Assembly: GCF_001578185.1 (NCBI RefSeq)
Contig: NZ_CP011008.1
Span: 710,001 to 774,000 of the forward strand
Direction of reading: 5' to 3'
Origin: Peribacillus simplex
GTDB lineage: Bacteria; Bacillota; Bacilli; Bacillales; DSM-1321
Length of the DNA: 64,000 bases
Numbering within the stretch: the first letter of the stretch is position 1; each line of letters starts with the position of its first letter. The notes under the pieces were generated by a model that saw only the letters and a list, made by a program, of their open reading frames with translations, was not told the DNA's origin and searched no databases. Shown one piece after another: positions 8,628 to 17,152 of the stretch. The position numbers and the translations under genes were made by a program.

Positions 8628-9719
8628 ATGAAAAAGAGGAAAAAGTCGCTTGTTTCAGTACTGACTTTATCGGCAGCAATATTGATTTCAGGATGTAACG
8701 GTACTGATACGAAAACGAATTCGGATGCTGGCGGTGCCAAGGGAGAAAAAGGTGAGTTGGAAGATAAAATCGTCGTTTATTCACCGCATGGCAAAGATAT
8801 TTTATCAACATTCGAAAAGCAGTTCGAAGGTAAATATGGCATTGATGTTGAGTGGCTTGATATGGGGTCTCAGGAAATCCTTGACCGTGTTCGCTCAGAA
8901 AAAAATAATCCGCAGGCAGACGTTTGGTGGGGAGCACCTTCCACAAACTTCAATCAAGCAAAGGATGAGGGGCTGCTAGCTGCTTATAAGCCTACCTATT
9001 CCGATAGTCTCGAGTCAGGATTCCGCGATCCGGAATGGTATTGGACGGGAACGAGCCAGACACCGGAAGTCATCATGTACAACAGCAAAGAAATATCCAA
9101 AGCCGAAGTGCCGAAAGATTGGGATGAGCTGCTTGATCCGAAGTGGAAAGATGAAATCATCATCCGCTATCCGCTAGCCTCCGGGACGATGAGGACAATT
9201 TTTTCTGCGATGATCTATCGTACGTATAAGGATACAAATGATCCACAAGAAGGATATGACTGGTTAAAGAAGCTCGACCAAAATACAAAGGAATATTCAG
9301 CCAACCCGGAAATGATGTATAACAAGGTGGCAAAAGGAGAGGGCACGCTTTCCGTTTGGGCAATGCCGGATGTTGTCATGCTGAAAGAAAATAAAAATTA
9401 TCCGTTTGAGTTCGTCATTCCTGAAAGCGGAACGCCAGTATTGACAGAAGGAATTGCCATCGTTGAAGGTGCCAAACATCCCAAAGCGGCTGAAGCGTTT
9501 TATGAGTTTGTGAATTCACCAGAAGCCGCAAAGATTTTGGCGGAAGACTTTTACAGGATTCCGACCAGAAGTGATGTGAAGGATTTACCTGAATGGATCA
9601 CGGATACAGAAATTAAAGCGATGGATATTGATTGGAATGCATTCCAAGAAAAAGGTGACGAGTGGATGAAATATTGGGACGAAAATATAAAAAGTGGGGA
9701 TAAAGAAATTAAAGAATAA
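8628..9719 (+). CDS. ABC transporter substrate-binding lipoprotein (family 1, Fbp/Phn-like)
   Basis: A 363-residue extracellular binding protein anchored by a lipobox (LISGC, Cys at about residue 23). The mature part begins with a low-complexity linker, then IVVYSPHGKDILSTFEKQF, which is typical of the iron/aminoethylphosphonate/putrescine-type binding proteins that pair with PotA-like ATPases. ADVWWGAPSTNF and LSVWAMPDVVML are further ligand-cleft segments. I do not see an iron-site Tyr-Tyr pair at the expected place, so free ferric ion is not assured. The start is 2 bases after the ROK stop; the ATPase and permease genes follow closely. Context with a lyase suggests an organic ligand. Confidence 0.85.
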   Translation: MKKRKKSLVSVLTLSAAILISGCNGTDTKTNSDAGGAKGEKGELEDKIVVYSPHGKDILSTFEKQFEGKYGIDVEWLDMGSQEILDRVRSEKNNPQADVWWGAPSTNFNQAKDEGLLAAYKPTYSDSLESGFRDPEWYWTGTSQTPEVIMYNSKEISKAEVPKDWDELLDPKWKDEIIIRYPLASGTMRTIFSAMIYRTYKDTNDPQEGYDWLKKLDQNTKEYSANPEMMYNKVAKGEGTLSVWAMPDVVMLKENKNYPFEFVIPESGTPVLTEGIAIVEGAKHPKAAEAFYEFVNSPEAAKILAEDFYRIPTRSDVKDLPEWITDTEIKAMDIDWNAFQEKGDEWMKYWDENIKSGDKEIKE

Positions 9720-9733
9720 GGAAGTGTCGTTGG

Positions 9734-10846
9734 ATGGCGTCAATAAAAATAGAGAATGTCCAAAAAGCCTTCGGGAAAACGATAGCTGTTGATCATTTAA
9801 ATCTGGAAATCAAAGAAGGCGAGTTTTTTACCTTTCTTGGCCCAAGTGGCTGCGGTAAAACGACAACGCTTCGGATGATTGCCGGTTTTTATTATCCTAC
9901 AAAAGGCGTCGTCCGATTCGGCAACAAAGATATGACGCGTGTACCTCCGGAGAAAAGGAATACAGGCATGGTATTTCAAAACTATGCCCTCTTTCCCCAC
10001 ATGACTGTATTTGAAAATGTTGCATTTGGTTTGCGCGTGAGAAAAGTTTCTTCAAGCGATTTAAAGGGGAAAGTGCTGGATGCACTTCGCAAAGTCAGAC
10101 TGGAGAGCTACTCGAGTCGTCAAGTGAGCCAGTTAAGCGGAGGACAGCAGCAGCGTGTTGCCCTTGCCAGGGCCCTGGTTATTGAACCGGAAATATTGCT
10201 GCTGGATGAACCATTAAGTAATCTGGATGCCAAGCTTCGTGATGAAATGAGGGGAGAAATCTTAAGGCTGCAGCGTGATTATAAGATTACCACCATTTAT
10301 GTCACACATGATCAAGCTGAGGCATTGTCCATGAGTGATCGGATTGCTGTGTTCAATTTTGGTGTATGCCACCAGGTCGGGACGCCGGCAGAAATTTATA
10401 ATCGGCCGGCCAATGATTTCGTGGCGAGTTTCATAGGTGAGATTAATCTATTGCCCGTTCAAGTCGAAAAAGTTCAACAAGATAATATAGTGGTAACCCT
10501 AAAAAACAGTGAACAACCGATTAAATTCAATGTACAAAATCAAGTTAGTGAAGGAATTTCTATTCTGCAGACTGATTATGACCTTGCTGTTTCGATTCGT
10601 CCTGAAGCAATCAGGATTCTGGATGTGGCCGAAGAGGGAATGAATATCTTTAAAGGTAAAATCAATTCCGTCCAATTCTTTGGATCTGTAGTAAATGTAA
10701 TGGTGGATGTTCAAAACGTGTTATTAAGGGTGGATGTATTTAATACTCATGAATTTGGTTACTTTTATCAAGGGAAGGAAGTATATGTCCAACTTCCTGG
10801 GAAACAGCTGCGCCTTATCCCTGTCATAAGCGGTGAAGTTCCATGA
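9734..10846 (+). CDS. ABC importer ATPase (PotA/FbpC type, TOBE domain)
   Basis: A 370-residue cytoplasmic ATPase energising uptake with the neighbouring binding protein and permease. Walker A is GPSGCGKTT near residue 38, the Q-loop MVFQNYALFPHMT near 80, the signature LSGGQQQR near 135, Walker B LLLDEPLSNLDAKLR near 158, and the switch His in VTHDQAEA near 190. The C-terminal ~120 residues form a TOBE-type regulatory beta domain (ISIRPEAI, KGKINSVQFFG). The start is 14 bases after the binding-protein stop, with a ribosome site. The stop overlaps the permease start by four bases (ATGA). Confidence 0.93.
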   Translation: MASIKIENVQKAFGKTIAVDHLNLEIKEGEFFTFLGPSGCGKTTTLRMIAGFYYPTKGVVRFGNKDMTRVPPEKRNTGMVFQNYALFPHMTVFENVAFGLRVRKVSSSDLKGKVLDALRKVRLESYSSRQVSQLSGGQQQRVALARALVIEPEILLLDEPLSNLDAKLRDEMRGEILRLQRDYKITTIYVTHDQAEALSMSDRIAVFNFGVCHQVGTPAEIYNRPANDFVASFIGEINLLPVQVEKVQQDNIVVTLKNSEQPIKFNVQNQVSEGISILQTDYDLAVSIRPEAIRILDVAEEGMNIFKGKINSVQFFGSVVNVMVDVQNVLLRVDVFNTHEFGYFYQGKEVYVQLPGKQLRLIPVISGEVP

Positions 10847-12531
10847 TTAAAAATCGTGATACTAGACTAACGATTTGGCTCCTAATACCAGTTGTATTAG
10901 TGCTCGTGGCTTATGTTCTCTATCCATCGTCGAGAACATTTATAGAAAGTTTGCAAAAAGACGGATCGATATCCCTGGGGAATTATCAGGACTTCTTCGT
11001 ACAGGAATCAAAAACGAACCTAGAGGCTCTATGGAATTCCGTTTATATATCCATATTGAGTGTATTGGTCAGTGCCTTGATTGGCATTCCGCTCGCATTC
11101 ATTTTTAACCGTTACGATTTTCCAGGCAGAAGCTTCTTTTCATCAGCAGCGATTTTGCCGATTGTTCTTCCATCATTGGTGGGGGTTATGGCCTTTATGT
11201 TTTTATATGGAGAATCGGGATTAATTCCAAATGCTATCAAGGATATGTTCGGTCTCGATAAAGTTCCATTTAAAATTGGCGGGGTATCAGGAATCCTGAT
11301 CGTTCATGCCTATACGATGTATGTCTATTTTTATATGACCGTATCCGCTGCAATCAATAAAATTGATCCCTCCCTGGAAGAAGCTGCATATAACTTAGGC
11401 GCAAATAAATTCAAGGTTTTTTGGAAGGTGACATTTCCATTATTGACACCTGCCATCGTTGCCGCTTCTTTACTTGTTTTCATGATATCAATGGCTTCTT
11501 TCAGTGCCCCGTTTCTATTGGCTGGCGGGTACAGGGTGTTGAGCCTGCAAATTTATTTTTCGAAAATCAATGGTGATATGGAAATTGCTGCCACTCAATC
11601 CGTCATTCTATCCATTGTTTCAATTTCATTTCTATTATTCATGCGTTGGTATCAGAATAGGAAAGATTACCGCATGGCTTCGAAAGGGATTGGGGCACAC
11701 AGGAGTGAAGTGAAAAATCCATTTATGAAGTGGGTGATGGTCGTAACGGGTATCATCGGCGTACTTATTCTGCTTTTACCGCACTTTACGATTCTATTGC
11801 TTTCGCTTGTGCCGGATGGAACCTGGACGTTTCAAACGTACCCGACAGTATTTAATGCGGAAAATTACCGACTTTTGTTTGAAGACCCCAATATCTTTAA
11901 ACCGTTACGAAATAGTTTACTGATGGCTGTTATTGCCACACTAGCAAATTTGGTGTTTGGGGTCATCGCGTCCTATGTTCTTGTTAAACGGAAATTCGTC
12001 GGGAAAAGCTTTATTGATATCCTAGTCATGATTCCGTGGGCCTTGCCTGCAACGGTTATTGGGATGAACTTGATATTCGCATTTAATGAACCTAGCGTTT
12101 TTTCTTTCGGTCAAATATTAGTAGGAACATTTTGGATTTTGCCCCTTGCCTATTTCATCAGACATATTCCCCTTGTTGTTCGTTCAACTAACGCCGTTCT
12201 GGAACAGCTTGATGACTCAATTGAGGAAGCGGCAAGAAACTTGGGGGCAAAGTGGTTTTATACCTTCAGAAAGGTCATTTTACCGATTATTTTGCCTGGT
12301 GTTTTATCAGGGACATTATTAGCCTTTATAGAGTCTGTAGGAGAATTCCCAACCTCAGTCCTGTTGTACACGATTTCAAACAGACCCATATCTATTGAAA
12401 TCATGAATCAGCTTCGGATGTTCAATATGGGGCAGGCAGCTGCCTATGGGATGATTCAAATCACGCTGATAGTTATCGTTCTTTTTATTTCGAACAAGTT
12501 TTTTGGAATAAAAGCGGAAAAAGCTTTATAA
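10843..12531 (+). CDS. Two-domain ABC importer permease (FbpB-like fused permease)
   Basis: A 562-residue membrane protein with two tandem binding-protein-dependent transport domains, as in FbpB/FutB. Each half has an EAA loop that contacts the ATPase: LEEAAYNLGANKFKVFWKVT (about 180-200) and IEEAARNLGAKWFYTFRKV (about 465-485). About 12 helices are predicted, with a central linker near residues 270-300. Start and upstream stop overlap by ATGA, so ATPase and permease are coupled. It forms one importer with the two preceding genes. Confidence 0.92.
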   Translation: MIKNRDTRLTIWLLIPVVLVLVAYVLYPSSRTFIESLQKDGSISLGNYQDFFVQESKTNLEALWNSVYISILSVLVSALIGIPLAFIFNRYDFPGRSFFSSAAILPIVLPSLVGVMAFMFLYGESGLIPNAIKDMFGLDKVPFKIGGVSGILIVHAYTMYVYFYMTVSAAINKIDPSLEEAAYNLGANKFKVFWKVTFPLLTPAIVAASLLVFMISMASFSAPFLLAGGYRVLSLQIYFSKINGDMEIAATQSVILSIVSISFLLFMRWYQNRKDYRMASKGIGAHRSEVKNPFMKWVMVVTGIIGVLILLLPHFTILLLSLVPDGTWTFQTYPTVFNAENYRLLFEDPNIFKPLRNSLLMAVIATLANLVFGVIASYVLVKRKFVGKSFIDILVMIPWALPATVIGMNLIFAFNEPSVFSFGQILVGTFWILPLAYFIRHIPLVVRSTNAVLEQLDDSIEEAARNLGAKWFYTFRKVILPIILPGVLSGTLLAFIESVGEFPTSVLLYTISNRPISIEIMNQLRMFNMGQAAAYGMIQITLIVIVLFISNKFFGIKAEKAL

Positions 12532-12546
12532 ATCGGAGGTTCAAAG

Positions 12547-14031
12547 ATGAGTAAGCTTGAAGAATTTATCAAAAATGAAGGCAGTGTTTTTCCCGGGAAA
12601 ACATATGCGGAAGAGCTTCTAATGCCTGTTTTTAATGATCAAAGAGATTACTTATTTCATGTTATGTTCGATATTCATCGGGCACATGTCATCATGCTTT
12701 CGGAACAAAAGATCATTAAAGAAGAAGAAGCGAAAACCATGCTGGAGGGGATTCGGAAAGTGGCTCAAACTGATCTCACTCTCCTGACATATCAACCTCA
12801 ATTCGAAGACTTATTTTTCATGATGGAGGCAAAGATTGGCGAGGAAATCGGTCACGAGCTCGCAGGAAAGATTCATATCGGCCGCAGCCGTAATGATATG
12901 GGAGTTGCGATGTATCGGCTTGTTATAAGAGGTCATCTTCTCCAATTGATCGGCTATGCAAACCAATTGAGGGAGGCATTCTTGGTGCAGGCAGAAAAAC
13001 ATATAGAAACCTATATTACTGGTTACACGCATACCCAACCGGCTCAGCCGACTACATTAGGCCATTACTTTTTAGCCATTTATGACGTTCTTCAAAGGGA
13101 TATTGGACGGTTATGGGCAGCCTATGAAACGGTGAACCAATCCCCCCTCGGCGCGGCTGCGTTAACAACTACTGGTTTTCCAATCAACCGTAACCGTACC
13201 GCTGAACTGCTTGGGTTTGAGGCGGTTGTTGAAAATTCCTATGACTCGATAGGCGGGGCTGATTATTTATTGGAAACCGCAACTGCCATTATGACGTGCA
13301 TGGTTAATACTGGGAGGTGGATTCAAGATTTCTTGCAGCATGTGACAAGGGAGTTTGGTACATTTCATGTGGCAGATCCTTATGTTCAAGTTAGCAGCAT
13401 CATGCCGCAAAAAAGAAACCCAGTATCAATTGAACATTCCCGTTCGATTGCAAGCAGTGCGTATGGTGATGCACTTGCTGCAATGAATATGATCCACAAC
13501 ACACCATTTGGTGATATCGTCGATACGGAAGATGATTTACAGCCGCATTTATATCGGGCTTTTTCGAATGCAGGCCGTGTCATGAAACTAATGTATGCAG
13601 TCATATCAACATTGAAAGTAAATGAAGAACATACAAAAAAAATGGCCGCAAAATCCAGTATAACGGTTACTGAATTAGCTGATACCCTATCAAGAGATTA
13701 CGAGATATCATTTAGAAAAGCCCATTCCATAGCAAGTACAATTGCAAAACGGTCGATAAGTGAAGGGAAAGAGCTATATGATTGGGACACCCAAGAAATC
13801 AACAAGATCATCAATGAATTCGTTGCAGTGAATTTAACTGAAGACGAATGGAAAAAAATCATCTCTCCTGAATACTTTGTGGAAATTAGAAGCATTCAAG
13901 GCGGGCCCAGCCCGAAAGAGGTTTCGAGGATGATTGTAAATAGAAAACAAAAACTGGAACAAGCGTTGCAGGAGTATAAGGAAATGGTTAAAACATTGAA
14001 TGATGGAAGGAAGGCTTTAGTGGATTACTAA
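12547..14031 (+). CDS. Argininosuccinate-lyase-like enzyme (fumarase/aspartase superfamily)
   Basis: A 494-residue cytoplasmic lyase. Superfamily motifs: HIGRSRNDM near residue 110, GYTHTQPAQPTTLGH near 158 (catalytic His) and SSIMPQKRNP near 285 (mobile loop with catalytic Ser). The motifs deviate from housekeeping ArgH (GRSRNDQ, GFTHLQ, SSLMPQKKNP). The gene lies at the end of an importer operon, not with argG. Family members outside arginine synthesis cleave fumarate from N-substituted aspartates, for example EDDS lyase. I infer that the imported ligand is cleaved here to fumarate plus an amine. Whether it can also cleave argininosuccinate is unknown. Confidence 0.8.
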   Translation: MSKLEEFIKNEGSVFPGKTYAEELLMPVFNDQRDYLFHVMFDIHRAHVIMLSEQKIIKEEEAKTMLEGIRKVAQTDLTLLTYQPQFEDLFFMMEAKIGEEIGHELAGKIHIGRSRNDMGVAMYRLVIRGHLLQLIGYANQLREAFLVQAEKHIETYITGYTHTQPAQPTTLGHYFLAIYDVLQRDIGRLWAAYETVNQSPLGAAALTTTGFPINRNRTAELLGFEAVVENSYDSIGGADYLLETATAIMTCMVNTGRWIQDFLQHVTREFGTFHVADPYVQVSSIMPQKRNPVSIEHSRSIASSAYGDALAAMNMIHNTPFGDIVDTEDDLQPHLYRAFSNAGRVMKLMYAVISTLKVNEEHTKKMAAKSSITVTELADTLSRDYEISFRKAHSIASTIAKRSISEGKELYDWDTQEINKIINEFVAVNLTEDEWKKIISPEYFVEIRSIQGGPSPKEVSRMIVNRKQKLEQALQEYKEMVKTLNDGRKALVDY

Positions 14032-14069
14032 GTTACCAGGTATTAAGAAATGAGTTTTAACGGGCATTA

Positions 14070-14677
14070 AATTCACGAGTATTTGCTCCAAATTCACGAG
14101 TAAAAGCGTGGAATTCACGAGTATTTGCTCCAAATTCACGAGTAAAAGCGTGGAATTCACGAGTATTTGCTCCAATCGCGAGTAAAAGCGTGGAATTCAC
14201 GAGTATTTGCTCCAATCGCGAGTAAAAGCGTGGAATTCACGAGTATTTGCTCCAAATTCACGAGTAAAGCGTGGAATTCACGAGTATTTGCTCTAAATTC
14301 ACGAGTAAAAGCGTGGAATTCACGAGTATTTGCTCCAAATTCACGAGTAAAAGCGTGGAATTCACGAGTATTTGCTCCAAATTCACGAGTAAAAGCGTGG
14401 AATTCACGAGTATTTGCTCCAATCGCGAGTAAAAGCGTGAAATTCACGAGTATTTGCTCCAAATTCACGAGTAAAAGCGTGGAATTCACGAGTATTTGCT
14501 CCAATCGCGAGTAAAAGCGTGGAATTCACGAGTATTTGCTCCAATCGCGAGTAAAAGCATGAAATTCACGAGTATTTGCTCCAATCGCAAGTAAAAGCGT
14601 GGAATTCACGGTATTTGCTCCAATCGCGAGTAAAAGCGTGGAATTCACGAGTATTTGCTCCAATCGCGAGTAAAAGC
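14070..14677. repeat. Tandem array of 15 copies of a ~40-bp composite unit
   Basis: The unit alternates two related halves, AATTCACGAGTATTTGCTCC and AATTCACGAGTAAAAGCGTGG. In about half the copies the second half is shortened to ATCGCGAGTAAAAGCGTGG. I count 15 TATTTGCTC halves between 14070 and 14677. Each CACGAGTAAAAGCGTG is a small inverted repeat. Both strands stay open in places, giving 115-codon frames that only translate the repeat; I do not regard these as genes. The array fills the convergent gap after the lyase gene. Confidence 0.95.
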
Positions 14678-14747
14678 AATGCGGGATGTATTTTAAAGTT
14701 CATATTTCATAATATATAGTCATTCTTTATTAGAGTGGCTATTTATT

Positions 14748-15044
14748 TTGATTTCTATTGCAACTGAGATTTCCCTAATGATAGTAAATGAAGATTATTT
14801 CCAAAATGATGGTATTATTTGTAAAATATATAAGATAAGGCGGAACGTTAAATCAAATAGATCTCAGTTCGGTTTTATCCTGATTTTAATAGCTTTTGTA
14901 ATATCGATTACTTTTTGCTTTAATCCGGAAGCCTTATTAAAAGGTGGATATGATTTAGCTATGGATGGTCTGGTAGTAGCCAGAACCTTGATGAATTTAT
15001 TAGTTAAAATAGGGGATTTGATTATAAACAAAAAAGATTGGTAG
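14748..15044 (+). CDS. Doubtful small membrane-protein frame
   Basis: A 98-codon TTG frame without a visible ribosome site. It encodes one hydrophobic segment (FGFILILIAFVISITFCF, about residues 42-59) and a hydrophilic end. I recognise no family. It may start at ATG 14780 or be a gene remnant beside the repeat array. Confidence 0.25.
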   Translation: MISIATEISLMIVNEDYFQNDGIICKIYKIRRNVKSNRSQFGFILILIAFVISITFCFNPEALLKGGYDLAMDGLVVARTLMNLLVKIGDLIINKKDW

Positions 15045-15129
15045 TTTATTATGAGACATTGTTTTTTGACGGCTATTAACTTTCTATAATCACTCTAAGA
15101 AAAAGGACATTATTACTGTATTATTCGAA

Positions 15130-15159
15130 GGAAGGCTCAGTCTTTTGACTGAGCCTTCC
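15130..15159 (-). terminator. Hairpin between convergent units, probable terminator
   Basis: GGAAGGCTCAGTC (15130-15142) pairs with GACTGAGCCTTCC (15147-15159), a 13-bp stem with a 4-base loop. The T-run is weak in both directions. Its place 48 bases after the symporter stop suggests it ends that minus-strand unit. Confidence 0.6.
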
Positions 15160-15206
15160 GATGTTCATTCACAGGATTTCCAAAATAATCAGCATCAATG
15201 AGTGCT

Positions 15207-16688
15207 TCATATATCGTTAACGGATTTTGGTTCCAACTGAACCGCATGATTCCTGAGGGCAAGACTTACCGTTATCATCACAATGAAATTGAATGCCAAG
15301 GCGATGATTCCCACATTCAAATCTTTCGCTGCTTGTGGCAAGGATGGAAACAGGGTCCCTATTGTTGAATGACTGAGTGTAATGCAGATTACTATGGCCA
15401 ATCCGGTGATGATGCCGGCGATTGCGCCATATTTATTGATTGGATTCTTTTTCTTCTTCAGACTAAATAGAAGGGACGGGAATAGCTGTGTGATGAGACT
15501 GTATCCCATGAGAATTAATGTTGACATCGTTTCGCCGCCGTTTAAGGTGAAGTAGACGGCTATAAGGGCAATGATTGGCACAAGGATCTTTGCCAATCTT
15601 ACAACGTGGCGATCTGATACTGTAGGTGCAAATTCCTTATAAACGTTTTTAGCGAGCAGTGTAGCGACGCTCATCAAAAGCATGGATCCCGGTACCAATG
15701 CGGTCAGCAAACCAGCCCCGCCAATTATACCTATAAACCATGGGTCAAAGGTCTGGATCGAAAGGCGCAGCAATGAGAGGTCTGCATCTGCCCCTACGAG
15801 TCCAGGCACTTTCAATATAGCTGTAAACCCTACAAAAAATACGAATAACAGCATGAGCGTATATAAAGGGCTGATGATGGCATTTTTTCGAAATACCTTC
15901 CCGCTGCGAGCTGAATAAACCGCGCTGAAAACTTGGGGCCACATATAGAAACCAAATACGAGCAATATTACCGTGGAGATGAACCATGATATGCTAAGTC
16001 CCTGCTCGGGGAACTTTAGAAAACCAGGCTTGGCCGCATCAATTGCTTCGAACATCGGCTGAAATCCACCAAAGTAATGAATGGGCAGATAAATTCCTAA
16101 GAATCCTATAATGGCGATCATCATGATATCTTTAATGACTGCTGTCCAGACTGAGCCGTGTATACCGGAAATCATTACATAAATGGTAAGGCCGATTGCC
16201 CCCATCCATACCGCCGCAGACATTGAGATTGCACCATAAGATGCCTCTGAGACAATGATCCCCAATCCTTTCAGCTGCACGACGATCACTGGAATCATCG
16301 ACACCACACCGACAAGCGCAGCCAAAATTCCTAGACTGGGACTCTTATATTTGCTTACAAAAAAATCGGATTGGGACATCAGTTTATTTTCTTTGGCATA
16401 TTTCCATATTTCAGGAAGGAGCCAATAGGATAATACGTAAGACAAAGTAATGTAAATAAGAACATATAGAGCGGGTGCGCCCTTGCCATAGGCCCAGCCG
16501 CTGCCGCCAAGGAAGGAGAAGGTCGTATAGATTTCCCCAGCCATCAGGAGGAAGACGAATATTGCACCAAAACCGCGTCCGCCCACCGTCCATTGTTCCA
16601 AGTTCATATCTTTTCCTTTTGAAGAACGAATGCCTAAAAATATCGATAGTAGTAAAAAAGCTAAAATGATTATGAGGGCAATATTCAT
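15207..16688 (-). CDS. Sodium:solute symporter (SSS family)
   Basis: A 493-residue protein with about 13 helices. N-terminal WTVGGRGFG and the LMAGEIYTTFSFLGGSGWAY region near 50-70 are typical of the SSS family (PanF/PutP/MctP type). Substrate cannot be assigned from sequence; relatives paired with a DUF3311 protein often handle monocarboxylates or pantothenate. On the minus strand its ATG overlaps the stop of the DUF3311 gene by four bases, so the two are translated together. Confidence 0.9.
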   Translation of the reverse strand: MNIALIIILAFLLLSIFLGIRSSKGKDMNLEQWTVGGRGFGAIFVFLLMAGEIYTTFSFLGGSGWAYGKGAPALYVLIYITLSYVLSYWLLPEIWKYAKENKLMSQSDFFVSKYKSPSLGILAALVGVVSMIPVIVVQLKGLGIIVSEASYGAISMSAAVWMGAIGLTIYVMISGIHGSVWTAVIKDIMMIAIIGFLGIYLPIHYFGGFQPMFEAIDAAKPGFLKFPEQGLSISWFISTVILLVFGFYMWPQVFSAVYSARSGKVFRKNAIISPLYTLMLLFVFFVGFTAILKVPGLVGADADLSLLRLSIQTFDPWFIGIIGGAGLLTALVPGSMLLMSVATLLAKNVYKEFAPTVSDRHVVRLAKILVPIIALIAVYFTLNGGETMSTLILMGYSLITQLFPSLLFSLKKKKNPINKYGAIAGIITGLAIVICITLSHSTIGTLFPSLPQAAKDLNVGIIALAFNFIVMITVSLALRNHAVQLEPKSVNDI

Positions 16689-16885
16689 TCCTGGTCACCT
16701 TCCCGATTCCGGGGATCCAGCTTATACATGATGCCCAAGATGGCAGAGGTAAGGACCACCCACATAGCCATCCAGAACATATTGAAAGGCATCCCTAATA
16801 CATAAGGTTCTATTCTATTAACAAAAGGTAGAAATCCTAGTATGCCTATAAAAGGAACTAGAGTAAGTATATATAGAATCTTCAT
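16685..16885 (-). CDS. DUF3311 small membrane protein, partner of the SSS symporter
   Basis: 66 residues with two hydrophobic helices (ILYILTLVPFIGILGFLPF and MPFNMFWMAMWVVLTSAILG) and a charged cytoplasmic tail. DUF3311 proteins are commonly encoded just before SSS symporters and are thought to be small accessory subunits; the role is not proven. A ribosome site (GGAGGGG on the minus strand) precedes the ATG at 16885. The ~260 bases upstream to 17143 contain nothing else I can identify. Confidence 0.82.
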   Translation of the reverse strand: MKILYILTLVPFIGILGFLPFVNRIEPYVLGMPFNMFWMAMWVVLTSAILGIMYKLDPRNREGDQE

Positions 16886-17110
16886 TAAACAAACCCCTCC
16901 GTTTTAAATAAAGTGAAACGTCCAACAATGGGGGTTTTACTTCAGTGCCACTGATGGATGGGTGAACCAAACTGGATGGAAAATTCATACATGACGGATA
17001 TTCCTTCTTTGATAAGGAACCGATGATAAATATAAGCTTACACTATTTTGATATGAAATTTAATGCAGTTGCTTGATATATTTTTAGCAACAGAGCCGCT
17101 GATAAAAGAT

Positions 17111-17143
17111 AAAGCCTTGAATTCTTATAGAGTTCAAGGCTTT
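17111..17143 (-). terminator. Terminator of the amino-acid permease gene (possibly bidirectional)
   Basis: An 11-bp perfect stem, AAAGCCTTGAA (17111-17121) with TTCAAGGCTTT (17133-17143), with T-rich sequence on both sides. It lies 9 bases past the stop of the minus-strand permease. Confidence 0.8.
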
Positions 17144-17152
17144 ATCCTTTTT

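Noticed and set aside
12547..14031. Housekeeping argininosuccinate lyase (argH)
   Set aside because: Key motifs deviate from ArgH, no argG is adjacent, and the gene is in an importer operon.
14157..14514. 115-codon frames on both strands within the tandem array
   Set aside because: They only translate the repeat unit (LVNSTLLLV / VKAWNSRVFA), have no ribosome site and exist on both strands because the unit lacks stops.
14070..14677. CRISPR array
   Set aside because: Repeats are contiguous and composite; the intervening half-units are themselves repeats, not unique spacers, and no cas genes are present.
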